Shown here: piece after piece, positions 24,501 through 35,581 of the stretch
Layout of the letters: the number at the start of each line of letters is the position of its first letter
How positions within the stretch are numbered: position 1 is the first letter of the stretch
Assembly: GCA_002633005.1 (NCBI GenBank)
Contig: NMRA01000081.1
Location: forward strand, 687,799 to 751,798
Length of the DNA: 64,000 bases
From: Phoronis australis
Taxonomy: Eukaryota; Phoronida; Phoronidae
Direction of reading: 5' to 3'
The notes under the pieces: model-generated
Told to the model about the DNA's origin: nothing
The model's input: only the letters and a program-made list of their open reading frames with translations
Databases searched by the model: none
Translations under genes and position numbers: made by a program

Positions 24501-25799
24501 TCGCGAGCTGAGTACATAGCAATAAAACTGAAACTGGCAGGTGGACGACAGTACGTCAAACGCACTGATAGTTCGGGAGCACGCACCAGCGTTGAATGAA
24601 ATGTGAATAACTTGTAACTTGATTTTCAGCTAAACAAAAAATAACATTTTTGCCCAAGTGAGTTAAGACATGCAACATGCACATCGTGTGGGCAAGAACA
24701 CGTCAGCCGGAGGCCACAGCGTAATTCCAACAGTTAGACACTTTTCACGTGCCGCGCTTTATTAATACTTTTTATTTGTAAGCTTTTAAAATCCCGACCC
24801 AGTACGCTGAATCGCAGCATTGCGAAAAACACGCCAGTACAAGGACAGGACGAGACATCTCTTCGTTTACTCGAATGTTTACGTATTACCACAGCACTGA
24901 TCGACAGCAGAGGCTTGTGTTGCCGGATCTGGTAAATAACTGATATGCAAGTAATAGGCGATGAACATGTGTCAATTATTCAGTCGCAGCTATTTCACCA
25001 GTGTTATTTTATTACCGTGTAACTCAAGCAAAAAAGCAGCTTAACAAATCAAATAGCCTCGTAATGGTAATAACTCATAGTCGTGCTAGGGTACGTCATT
25101 GATATGTGGCAGAAATATCGTGACAAATGAATACTTCAGTGGCAGCCGTGCTTAACATTACAGGATGTACAAAGTGCTGTTCATACGCTCGTAGTCAAAA
25201 TCATATGCGTGTCAGGTTGCGGAAGATCGAATAAAAAACGGACATAAAAATAAAACCGAGTGTTCACGTGCCTTGTAAAGCCCCGCCTACAAACTTCAAT
25301 TGTTACTCACGAAATCGTATAATTATGACTTGTTGTCTTGAGAAGTTGTGTCGGAACACCAGGCTGCACACTACGGTTCGTCGCAAATGACTGTCGCATG
25401 CGAAAGATCGGAGGGTGTATACAGAAAAAGCTACAAGCAGGCAAATACTGGCTAAGATCTGGCGTCGATGATTGTCTGTAGTTATAAGGCAAGAGTATTT
25501 TTTTGGTTTACCCGACTCGATTTCCTTTGCTCATATACTAAACTCATGTGTTGGATGTTTTTTTGTAACACACTATCTCATGTCTCCGCTCAATTAAACT
25601 TGTAAAGTGTGCAGCCTTCATTCCATTGTTATTAGTGGAATGCATTTAAAAACATAAATTTTTGCGCGACAGGTGGTTCAAACAAACTTTTCGTCAAACG
25701 CGGAAGATAAATACGAGAACCAAACGACAATGACCATTAAAATAACAAGACCGGTTTCTATTAAATGTTATTTTAAGTAGAAACGTCTTTTAAAAACGT
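18518..25799. other. Long non-coding stretch
   Basis: About 7 kb without a gene I can support. An open frame at 20446-20649 (+, with a Ser-rich shadow on minus at 20412-20606) is unrecognised. There is a poly-G run at 23101-23111. Between 23640 and 23940 the sequence is more GC-rich, with GTGAG- and GAGCT-containing words, but it shows no clear element ends. It is most simply a large intron or intergenic region. Confidence 0.35.
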
Positions 25800-26760
25800 G
25801 CCTTTGTCATCAATGTGGGCCAGTTCGTTCAATGCGTGAAACGGAATGTCCCAAGCTAGTAGTTGTATTATCTTCACAGCGCTCAATAAAACTTATGAAC
25901 AGTTGAAAAGAACAGAAAAATGGTATTACAAAGGTGCGGAGTTGAAAACTTGCAGTTACTATAAATATTTAGGGATTGTATTTAATAGTACAATAAGTTG
26001 GACAACGTGCTGCAGAACACTCGCACATATGACAAGCAACGCAAGACATCTGGGGAGATATTTTTTGCGTCAAATGGAACATTGCTAACTTTTAATTTGT
26101 TTGACACAATGACAGCACCCACTTAAGTCTATGAAGCAGAATTGTGGAAGGCAACTGCAGGGTCAAAATAACTGATATACCTATATCAAAAACGTATTGT
26201 ATACAACTGGTTTCAGTCTTGTATGGTTGAACTAAGGAGTCGATGATGCCAACGATATTTTTGTCAGAATTCAAACAAAGGCCGAGAGATTTTAACATCC
26301 AAAGTTGGTTTTCTTTAGTACAGAGTACAACTAAGTGTGCAATTTACAGAGGAGTTTGAAGTCTGAGTTTTCTTGCGAAAAATGAACTGATACAAAAGCA
26401 GATATTTTACATAGCGAACATTAAATGTTTGACTCGTAAATTGGAAATGGAAAGCGTTAGAATTGATATTCCCGGAAATGAAAGAGTTTGTAACATTTGT
26501 AAATATAGAAGAGGTTGAGAGTGAAGCGCATTAATTTTCATATTCAGACGTTGTCCAGTTCTGGCAGGGTTGAGACAAGCTTCATATCACTTCGCGACGT
26601 CAGAAACAACGATGCCACGCCTCTTTTAAACTCGAGCGCAGTGAACACTTTTAAAAATCATTTGATTTTAAAATATCTAAAAAGGGCAGTGGTGATCAGA
26701 AGCGAAAAGTTGGTCTTGTACTCGTGTATGAAGATTGTATACATAGGTTATTGAATGGTT
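25800..26760 (+). pseudogene. LINE reverse transcriptase fragment, broken
   Basis: The frame at 25846-26088 encodes WYYKGAELKTCSYYKYLGIV, the conserved thumb-adjacent motif of non-LTR reverse transcriptases (W.Y.G..L.....KYLG). Downstream frames are broken by stops. A further frame at 26515-26754 has LLNSSAVNTFKNHLI, which may be the C-terminal tail. Catalytic motifs are not seen. Confidence 0.65.
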
Positions 26761-27785
26761 CTGACGTTATTAAAAGAACTGTGAGAAAGGATATGATTTT
26801 TGGTTAAAGATTTATTGAAAAAACGCATTATTTCGGAATGGGCGATCAAATGCTAACAGGTGTATATTGTTATATGCAAAACGCATTCCCAACGGGTCTC
26901 TCTAAGCTTTTTAGTGAGAGATCGGTAGCGATAAAATCTGCCTAACTGAGTACATTTGTAAAGAAAAAAGATGTTTTGAATTTCAGAGATTGTTTGTCAA
27001 TTTCCAGTTTCCCGTCATGGGACGCCATAGGTCGAAACCACGTGAGTGAGCTAGTTGGGTTTCACTTCTGAGATCAGCTTAGTCACGAGTCGGCTCACCA
27101 ACAAATGACAAATATCAAGTCGGGGAAAAAGACGACATTTTGTGAATCTGTGACAAGTGAGGAATCACTACTACAGTTGCCTGGGCCAGACACTCCGACT
27201 CAGGAGAACCCTCCGCGGAAAATCTCGATTATCGGATCAATTTACTAAAAAAGCAGCAGAAATGATGCCCATGTATAGTTCAAAACCAGAAACGGTTGCT
27301 TGGTACTGGTTTTGATGGCCGACATTACGAGATAACGTGATGCCTTTGGTTCTAAAAATGCGTGGTACCTATGGCCATATATCAGTAAGATAATTATGCG
27401 CGCTAGTGGAGCAAATGGAAATGAAAATTTTGTTTGACTATAATGCCGATGATCTGCTAGGGAGTATCTAGCCCCCTTCCGACCCTGAGCACGCAGTCGG
27501 CTTCGTGCAAGTCTCTACACAGTGACACATAACCAGTATAGATGTCGTCCGACGTGGCACAGTCATTTTATTTTTCATTTTTCATGTTATTTCTTGTTTG
27601 AAAAAACAACATTGTTTACCTTAAATTAACATAAAATTTGTTCATTTAAGAATATTTGGCCCGTTTAAAGACTAAACCACCACTCTACGGCCAGTGTGAG
27701 GCTGAGAATTCCTTTCATAAACCAGGCTTCAAAATATGCGATGAATGAACTTTTAAAAATTGTTAACTGAGCAATTTATTTTCAG
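26761..27785. other. Non-coding, nothing specific
   Basis: Ends in a good polypyrimidine tract and acceptor (AATTTATTTTCAG). Confidence 0.4.
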
Positions 27786-27884
27786 AAGCAACGCGAGCTT
27801 TCCAATTTAAGCTAATACTAGTCTACATTGTGTTGTACATGGTTTCTATTACAATAAAGAACAGCCTCCAGTACCATAAATACC
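27786..27884 (+). CDS. Possible transmembrane exon
   Basis: A 99-base open segment runs between the acceptor ATTTTCAG and the donor GTAAAG, phase 1 at both ends. Phase 1 is exactly what is needed between the exons ending at 7410 and starting at 31830. It encodes FKLILVYIVLYMVSITIK, a hydrophobic stretch of ~17 residues, followed by the polar run NSLQYHKY. That looks like a single-pass membrane segment with a cytoplasmic flank. The support is only phase, splice sites and hydrophobicity. In 24 kb of AT-rich intron such a segment can arise by chance, so this is a hypothesis. Confidence 0.3.
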
Positions 27885-28855
27885 GTAAAGCTGACATTTA
27901 TCACAATTACATTATATGCAAATACATTATTTACATAGCGATAAGGGTTTCATGCGTTTGTTTTATTTATATCGATTTGTCCTCTTGATCAATCTTTACC
28001 TGGCGATGACATTTGCCTATCGTCTGAGTTCGGAGAAGTTACTTCAAGTATCGGAAGTTAGTACTACGTTCACATGAGTGGCGAAAACGATAACAGTTTC
28101 ACTGACTAAAAGCGCCCAGTGAAAACGTCAGCATGTGTAGTTGGTATTATGACCACTTCGGAGGTACGTCCACTGGGATTTATTTGTTACAGCTAAGTTT
28201 CTATTTCAGTTAAGCCATTAGGGAAATATTTCAATGATTCAAAAGATTTCTACCATATAAAGACGAAGGTTTTAGAATATGGATCTGTCACACTTGCTGT
28301 GGAAAATTTTGCCAGGCATTCATCCAAAATTATTCATCTTTATATATTATAATTAATTAGACCTTTTTGTCGTTTGGTAAAATTACATTCTTCTGTAAAA
28401 ATTCAGAATGCAGTGACATTTATGGAAGATGCGATAAACTACTCCAAGTACATGTATCTATCCGAAATTAACAGGTAAAGGTTATCTGATAGATAAAAAA
28501 TGAACAGACATCTATTACGTATCTTTGAAAGGTACTGTGGTAGAAATGTAGGATTTTCCATAAATTTTTTCATCAGAAAGTAAAAGTTGTAAATCTTGAT
28601 ACATGTTGTGTACATGTATGTTACCGTAAACAAGAGACATTGAAACATATTTTTACGATTGCTATGTTGCTAAAGCAAATGGATCTGGAAAATAACGATA
28701 TTCATGAAAAGAGACAATGTTATATTGAACACATTTTGCGTAGTTGTCATTGTCAACATTCAAGAACGAAAAAACGGGTTAACAAAAACGACATCTGGGC
28801 AACAGGTAAACATTGCACAAATGAATTATTATAGAAAAAAATGAAAACAGTAATA
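27885..28855. other. Non-coding, nothing specific
   Basis: AT-rich; no exon or repeat recognised. Confidence 0.4.
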
Positions 28856-28888
28856 ACACACACCCACGCACGCACACACACACACACA

Positions 28889-28929
<41 letters not shown>

Positions 28930-28958
28930 ACACACACACACACACACAAGCACACACT
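28856..28958. repeat. (CA)n microsatellite
   Basis: About 100 bp of CA dinucleotides with a few CATA, CACG and CCCA interruptions. Confidence 0.95.
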
Positions 28959-29759
28959 CTTAGCTAAACAATTATGAGTAATTTTCGAAAGTTACGTAAG
29001 CACACCTGTTTTAGGGCCTAAACTTTTCATTTAGGTCAAATATAACTTCTTTCCATAAAGTACTGGAAAATGATTTTAACACCCAAAAATTTCTTGTTGA
29101 AAAACTCCTGATAGTCGAAAGTGGTTCTACGACTGGAGCTGAAAATATATCAGAGGCTAATTACTTCTGCAACCGCCTTAGGGCCACAGGTCGGTGCTTA
29201 TAAAAATTGCCAGTGTAATTGTCGGATTTGTTGACTAATTTTACCGAGAAATCGCTGTTTGTATGGAACGGCCGTACCTCAAGAGACTAGCTTGATAAAC
29301 ACTAATAACAATATGAAATTGAAACAATGAAACTAGGCTTGATTTCATAACTACAACTCTCGATCAAAACTCAGTCGAGCAGGCAGCTGGAAATTCTCAG
29401 GGCAAACTCTCGCGGTTAATCTCGGTGTTGCAATAGAATACTTAGATCACGTGCGGCAATCCAAGGCTAGATCTATTTCCCAATTTCTCTCTCCCCCTGA
29501 CCAGTGCATTGTTATTAAATAACAACGTTTCAACTGTAACTGTACAACAAGACTTGTTAGAAGCAATAGCTTGCTGTGTAAATCTTTTGCTACTGCTTAT
29601 ACGCACATGGATATTAATTTGATGACTGAAAATATTGAAGATTGTTATTTAAAAGGATACTAAACCCTGTTTTGACGATTTAAACCAAGCCTCGTTCTGC
29701 CACCTAGTAATGTATCATTGGCGTCCCATGTGAGTGAAAAAATCAGGCTTCAACGAAAA
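28959..29759. other. Non-coding, nothing specific
   Basis: No supported feature. Confidence 0.4.
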
Positions 29760-29985
29760 CATACCCTCTACCTCACAGATAGGATTTTATGGTTCTTGGT
29801 GGATGGTCTTTCCCAATAGTTGTAACTCTCTAGAGGTCGCGCTTACCCGTTTAGCCGACTTTGAAAGGAATTTTCAAATTGACTGGAAACATTTGAAGGT
29901 TGTCGAGAGTTACATAGCATTATTTAGTTTTAGAGAAATCTCTGTTAATAGGCCAAAACTGGGTTTGGTATCCTCAATATTGAAT
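29760..29985. repeat. Dispersed repeat family R1, copy 3
   Basis: Same block order as 2825-3044 and 3547-3755: GGTGGATGGTCTTTCCCA, GGTTGTCGAGAGTTACA, TTTTAGAGAAAT, AATAGGCCAAAACTGGGT. The 95-codon open frame across it is incidental. Confidence 0.6.
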
Positions 29986-30437
29986 AACTCTGTACTGCAA
30001 GAGATAATTGTCCAGTTATGAAATACACGTCACCGGTAGATCGGCGATACTGAGTAATAGAACCATCGAGTGGTGGCCTGCTAAAAAGTACGTTGTTCGA
30101 CAGCGATTCGGTCAAAATTGTTACATTCATCTGAATGCTGTCGAACGGGTCTGAGCTCAGTCATCTCACATGACAGTCATCTCCCAATAACTACACTAGC
30201 TAAACTTTATACACCTCTTAGTGGACGCTTTAACAAGCTGAACACCCGCACGTGTGGACCACCATTTTACTCGCACTGTACTCATCCGGTGCACGGAGGA
30301 TATGCATATACCTTCTGACACAGCAACACCTATACTGAAAAAGTAACCCTGGTGGAAACATGACGGCATTCCGTGTGTGGGCATCAATGCGCATGCTTGA
30401 ACGGAAGTTAACCGATCACATCGCCACCACTTATATA

Positions 30438-30634
30438 TCTGTAATAACATGTCTAAGTATTGGAATACTTATTTTAGATACTACTTAATTGTATATACCT
30501 CTATGTATGTAAGTTTCATTTATGAATTGTTTACAACCCAGATATAATGCTTCGCGGTTTCTGGGTTTGTTATTATTTCTCTGTCTGTTCTGTGTATCCT
30601 TCAATAAATATGTATCACAGTAACATCGCCGCCA
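30438..30634. repeat. Possible solo LTR
   Basis: Starts TGTAATAACATG and ends CACAGTAACA, giving TGTNA...TNACA termini, with AATAAA near its end (30602). No matching target duplication is evident. Instead ACATCGCC(A/G)CCACTT occurs just left and just right. No internal retroelement region is present. Confidence 0.3.
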
Positions 30635-31829
30635 CTTGCACACGCCTTCTATGCACTGTACTTGTTTGGGCTTAAGCCATTAGATTGCGGTTTCCTTGAT
30701 TTGTGTTTACTTCTATCACTGCCCGTTTTAATGAATTGCAACTATTAGTCAAGCCAATGGTGGTCACCATACTACGTAACAGTAAACTGAAAGGGGTTTC
30801 CCAGATTTCAACCAATAGGAATGACTGAATGTTATGACGTCGGTTCCATTACTTTAACCAATGAAAAGCCATGTTGAACAACATTCCGCATTACAATCTT
30901 TCGTAGCACTGTGAAAGAGTGTAGATATGTGTGTGGTTCAGTCCCAATATGTAACAGCCAAAGTGTACGTCTTGACAAAACCGAGAAAGTTTCATGGGCT
31001 TATCCTACTGTTTCAAAGGGTGCTCGCTCACATTGCCGACCCCGTCTTTTTGCATGCCAGTAAGGCTCAATTCAACGATGTGTTATTTTTAACGGGTCAG
31101 AGATCACCGCGTCAATGAATTCGTTTCAAAGCTGGTCAGTTTATGGGTTGTTTAATAATTCCACTTAATAGAATGAACTTAAATTTAACATTCAGTCAGA
31201 GTCACAAACAATGAATAGGTTGTAAGTAGCACCTTAAGGCAAGTCAGCCGTAACAGCAAGATAAAGCCCCAGGGGGTAGTCAACAATGTTTTTACGGGAT
31301 GCTGCTAGGGATTCCCACTTATCATAGAGATGTAGACGCTAGAGTTCTGTGCCACCCATTTAGAGAGTGCAATCCAAAAAGGAATTCATTTGCTGAGAAC
31401 GGTCTTTTGTAACTGTTGGTTGTTTTTCGTAGGAATTCTCGGGCAGTTTAATTCTTACAGTACAAGAAGAGATACCGTGTTGTCTAAAATGAGTACGTCA
31501 CCGTGACCAACAACAGCTTCAAAAATGTGGCATCACAAATCCCACCATAGAGTTGGAAAAGGGAACCCTAATTCTGCAGGGTTTCAAATTCTCACAATGA
31601 GCCTTTTGTAGAGAATTTTGTCGGAGAAGGCATGTTATGACGGTAGGGAATTTTTTTTGAAAAGGCATCCTTTCGTAGGGAAACTGGTCTTGAAAAATTC
31701 GCCATTCTGATCAGCACGTCCCGTGTACCTCTTCTATGGGATCTTCTATGGGAGAAGCATCTGCGAGAAACTAAACAGTAATATCCCCTGGCTGAAGGTG
31801 CTCTTAAAAGTAAATTTCTTTTGTTTCAG
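30635..31829. other. Intron upstream of the acidic exon
   Basis: No supported feature until the acceptor TTCTTTTGTTTCAG at 31816-31829. Confidence 0.4.
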
Positions 31830-32411
31830 TTTATAGCCAGCGTACAAATGTAGGTGGCGAACCATCAGATGTCGCTGCAGCAGACGGAGTCATGGAGAGA
31901 TTGTTGCAAGAGTTTCCAAATCATAACTGGTTGGAACATAAAATTTCATGGTTAAAGACGGCTAGTTGTAAAAGTGCAGAGTCAGAAAAAGCAGACGATA
32001 ACAGCTCACCGAAAAAGGATGAAGAGCAAAGTAACATCACTTGCCAAATAAAAGACATTGTTGCCAGTGACAGTGGAGATATAAAGACACGATCAGCCGG
32101 AATGTCCATTGAAACCTCAAGCGAAAGTGTCGCTGTTGCCGAATTAAGTTGTAGGAAAAAGGGCGATATAGGAAATACTTCGATGGGGATGATCGCGAAG
32201 GAATGTGACCGCGATCTCACGAAAAGGAGTATTAATACGTCCTACGACAATGTGGCTAAGTTTAAAATTGTCTCCGTTTACAGTGTTGATAAAAACACTT
32301 TCGTTAATGACGTTCAAGACAGTAGCGATAACAAAGACTTCGTTGTCTGCAATATTAGGGATAAGAGTACAAACGCACTCAAGAATGATGATGATGGAGG
32401 TGGTGATAAAA

Positions 32412-32442
<31 letters not shown>

Positions 32443-32550
32443 GGATGATGACGACGACGATGAAGTTGACGATAATGACGATGACGATGATATTGCAGAG
32501 AATACACTCGTAATCTCTGAGGACAACCCAGAGGAGAATGCACTTGGCAG
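31830..32550 (+). CDS. MYND-finger gene, acidic linker exon
   Basis: Follows a strong acceptor (TTTGTTTCAG) and ends at GGCAG/GTTAGT. It enters in phase 1 and leaves in phase 2. About 240 residues begin YSQRTNVGGEPSDVAAADG. The middle is Ser/Lys/Glu-rich and the end is a long aspartate run (32387-32496, coded by GAT/GAC repeats) closing in EENALG. No folded domain is evident, and low complexity suggests a disordered cytoplasmic or nuclear region. ATG at 31892 is in frame, but the open frame runs back to the acceptor, so this is an internal exon. The outgoing AG joins C of the next exon to give Ser, in frame. Confidence 0.75.
32387..32500 (+). repeat. (GAT/GAC)n coding microsatellite
   Basis: A trinucleotide repeat inside the acidic exon, encoding a nearly uninterrupted Asp run. 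Units are interrupted by GAG, AAT and GTT, so it is partly stabilised. Confidence 0.9.
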
Positions 32551-34186
32551 GTTAGTTGCATCTTATCATCCCATATATTCCTATTCATTGAAGACAAATA
32601 ATAACAGCAACTGTGACACAATAAGTATTTTATGGACGCCAATTTCTGGGTGACAGGTACGCTTATTAAAATACAAGCTGACCGCTAACCTTAGTCGAAA
32701 TCGCGCACTTCATGCTGAAAAAAATCACGAAAACGGCGATGAATCATCCCGTTTGAGCAGTGAGCATTATGGGCGGCCAATCTACCTCCCTCACAGTCCA
32801 CACGTGCGCTCCCATTAACAGTGTCACTTTATTATTGACACAATTCCGTTTCTTACGAGCTGTATTTCTTTTCTCATCAACCACAATTCGGCTCTTGTTA
32901 CCTCAGCTCTTTCTCATAACCGCTTTAAAAAGGTCGCTAGTAATAGCTATTCCTTGTCCACAAACGCAGTGCTTTTCTCACGTACCATAGCCTGACAGTG
33001 TTCATACATACAGTCAAAATGCCTTGTTCCACTATGGAATAAATATGCAGTATGATAACATTTGTACATCCTATTTAAATTTTAATCCTCATTTTTTCGT
33101 CAACTCTCGTGCTATAACCATGTCACCTGACCGTACAATATCCTAAGTTATTACACGGACACATGACACGGTTATAGCTTGGAATGTATTTATACAGCAC
33201 TAACGCTACTTCCAGAATGGCAAAGATTCGCAAACTGCATTTGTTTATCGTATCTCAAATTTTAACGTTTGGGACTCATTTCGCGCTCGTGATTTCGTCG
33301 ATAGTACTAATTGTCCTCCGGTCTCGAGCGGAGAAACACAAAGTCAACCTCCAACTCAGTTTAGGTGTTTAAAAGCATTCGCTGTAGTACTTTCAAGGAT
33401 ATATGTGCAAATTTGCGTCTTCCTAAATTTCATTCTGCATGGATCTCGTCTTTGTTTAGTAATAAAGCGCCATTTAACCATGGAGTAAGTCCACCTGAAA
33501 TCACTGAAGTCCCACGAAATGATAATTGTTCGGGAGATAAGAACCCCGTTCATAATAAACGAAATGTGGCCAACGGAAAAGAACTGAATTAGTAAGAACC
33601 GAATTCCACTTGATTAGAAAAGAGCTACGCCTCGAAAGAAACAAGTCGAGAGGTAGCTGTTAATTGCAACAGAAGAAGGAAGACTGGTGGCCTTGAAAAG
33701 AGGAAATTTTGCCATTTAATCTCATTTGAAAATAAAAGCACCGATATCTTCAAGCCAAGCTTTCTTATATTTGACATTTTTGCAAAAATGGTTCAACGGT
33801 ATCATAAAAAACATTTTTCCAAGTTCCATCAATCACCAAAAAGATAAGTTTAACGCGCGTAGGAATCTCTCGTGTCAGCACCCTTTTTACGTCATTTCAG
33901 GTATATGTAAAGGCTAGCATTATATAATAGTATGACAGCTCAGTTTGTACTAACGTGTTTGACTTGTTAATGTTACTATTATATTATTTATTATAAGACT
34001 GTCGTGTTATTCGCAGGGAGGGGTTGCGGCCGTAGCTAGCTCCTGAGTAACAAAGATTTTACTTAGTAATCTAAATCAATGACGTCGGCCATCAACAAAG
34101 TTACAAAAGTTTTATCTTGATGGTTTAATTGGATATTTTGACCCTTCGAGGTGTGGAAAGAGTTCCATAATCGCGTCTCTAAATTG
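32551..34186. other. Intron with an unplaced hydrophobic frame
   Basis: A frame at about 33191-33365 encodes LHLFIVSQILTFGTHFALVI and then a hydrophobic run ending in a basic LRSRAEKHK. It looks membrane-like and has an acceptor-like TATACAG before it. Its donor (TTTAG/GTGTTT) leaves phase 1, which does not fit the exon at 34841 (needs phase 2). Confidence 0.3.
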
Positions 34187-34525
34187 CAGCTACGATCCCC
34201 TGAACTTCAGTACCGGACCAGCAGACACCAAACTGGTGGTACAAAACTCCAGACACGCACAACTTAACTCTGAGGCCACACGCGTGGGAACCAAAATGCC
34301 ATTCGCGGGATTCAAATTCTATGACCTCACCTCAAAATTACAGCTTAGGCTTATGGGTTAGACGTGCGACCATATAATATGGTTTCCAGGCCTGGAAATT
34401 CGGTCACCGGTTGTGCAGCATTTTCGGTGGAGTTTAGTGTGCTGATCTGGGTATTTGTACCGTAAGTCAAGTGTCTGCTGGTCCGGCACTGAAGGTCGTA
34501 ACTGGAATTCAGAGGCGCTGTTATG
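34187..34525. repeat. Inverted-repeat (foldback) element
   Basis: CAGTACCGGACCAGCAGACA at 34209-34228 is mirrored by TGTCTGCTGGTCCGGCACTG at 34472-34491. Outside these, CAG(C/T)TACGA blocks also mirror each other. Arms are roughly 60-80 bp with mismatches, and the loop is ~220 bp. Confidence 0.7.
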
Positions 34526-34840
34526 CAATTCATGCGCGCACCCAGTCTTCGATTTGGGGGTGGGCTCGAATTCCTGACGTTGTGGACCTTTTGGTAACAA
34601 AAAAGCGGGCGGTCTAAAAAAAAACGGGCCGGGGCACCACTGTGAATTGCGCGTTTGTGCCTTTGTGCTATTTAGTGGANCCCCTCGCCCTCGCCCCCCT
34701 GGGTTCGCGCATGCAATTGTTTCCCCCTTTGCTCTTAGGAAGGTCGATTATCTCGACAACAATTGTAAGGACCCGTCACCACATCTGTTTCACTTCAGTT
34801 AATCAGGTTCTTTGAGGTTACTTCTTTGCTACTATTACAG

Positions 34841-34893
34841 CGTGGACGCCAGAGAACGAAATGAAGAGTGTGACGAGATCCTGACAAAAAGCG
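34841..34893 (+). CDS. MYND-finger gene, short exon
   Basis: A 53-base exon between ACTATTACAG and GTAAGT. It receives phase 2 and leaves phase 1. It encodes SVDARERNEECDEILTKS, polar and helical-looking. The outgoing G joins AC of the exon at 40232 to give Asp. The double phase match and consensus sites on both sides are the support; there is no homology to call on. Confidence 0.7.
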
Positions 34894-34923
34894 GTAAGTT
34901 GTCTGGTAGATTAACTGGCAATA

Positions 34924-35024
34924 TAGTCTGATATAACGTGCCCACATTTTGAGAACCAGTTTGATGCCCGTTGTTTAGTGGGGGAAAACTGGTTCTCAAA
35001 ATTTGGGCACGTTATATCGTACCA
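34924..35024 (+). mobile_element. Foldback MITE, copy 2 (near-perfect hairpin)
   Basis: The left arm GATATAACGTGCCCACATTT-TGAGAACCAGTTT is matched by the complement on the right (AAACTGGTTCTCAAAATTT-GGGCACGTTATATC) with about one mismatch in 33 bp. The loop of ~30 bp contains TGCCCGTTGTTTAGTGGGGG. It inserted 30 bp after the donor of the short exon. Copy 1 at 322-422 is older. Confidence 0.85.
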
Positions 35025-35173
35025 TTACCGATTAACTTCAGGATACCTCATTTTAACAAAAAATGTTCTTTCAAAAATATGGACTCCACATGCTGCAAAA
35101 TATATGAGAATTTTAAGTAAATTTGATTTCATTGCATAGTTACAGTTTTATTGTGAAAATCACCGCTTTTTGA

Positions 35174-35581
35174 AAGGCTTTTACGTACACGACCGGTTTG
35201 TTTACGCGCAATCAAATCTTGCGCCACGCGTTTTCCCAATTCGACGGATTCGATTGGATTCGACTGCCTTTTAAAGCCCTCGCTCAATCGACAAAATTCA
35301 TTTTTAACACGCGAAATACATGTGAACGTCAGCGTGCTCTTTTATACTTTTATTCCATTTGCTATGAGACCAACCCATCACCAGCCCAATTTAAAGTCGA
35401 AAAATCGAGGTCACGCAAGCGTGAACCGAAGCTCTTCACATCATCAGTGGGTCAGTTGGCAACGAGCAACATAGATGAAATTGTTTGGCAGAGAAGAAAA
35501 TGCGCGAGAAAAATCGAGTTCGTGAAAATTGGACATGGAATTAGGTGGTTACATTTATATAATACGACAACGAATCATTAG
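35174..35581 (+). other. Orphan open frame inside intron
   Basis: 136 codons open without an ATG at the start. The predicted peptide is basic (KSRSRKREPK, WQRRKCARK) and matches no family I know. It lies in the intron between 34893 and 40232. It may be a chance frame or a transposon relic. Confidence 0.15.
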
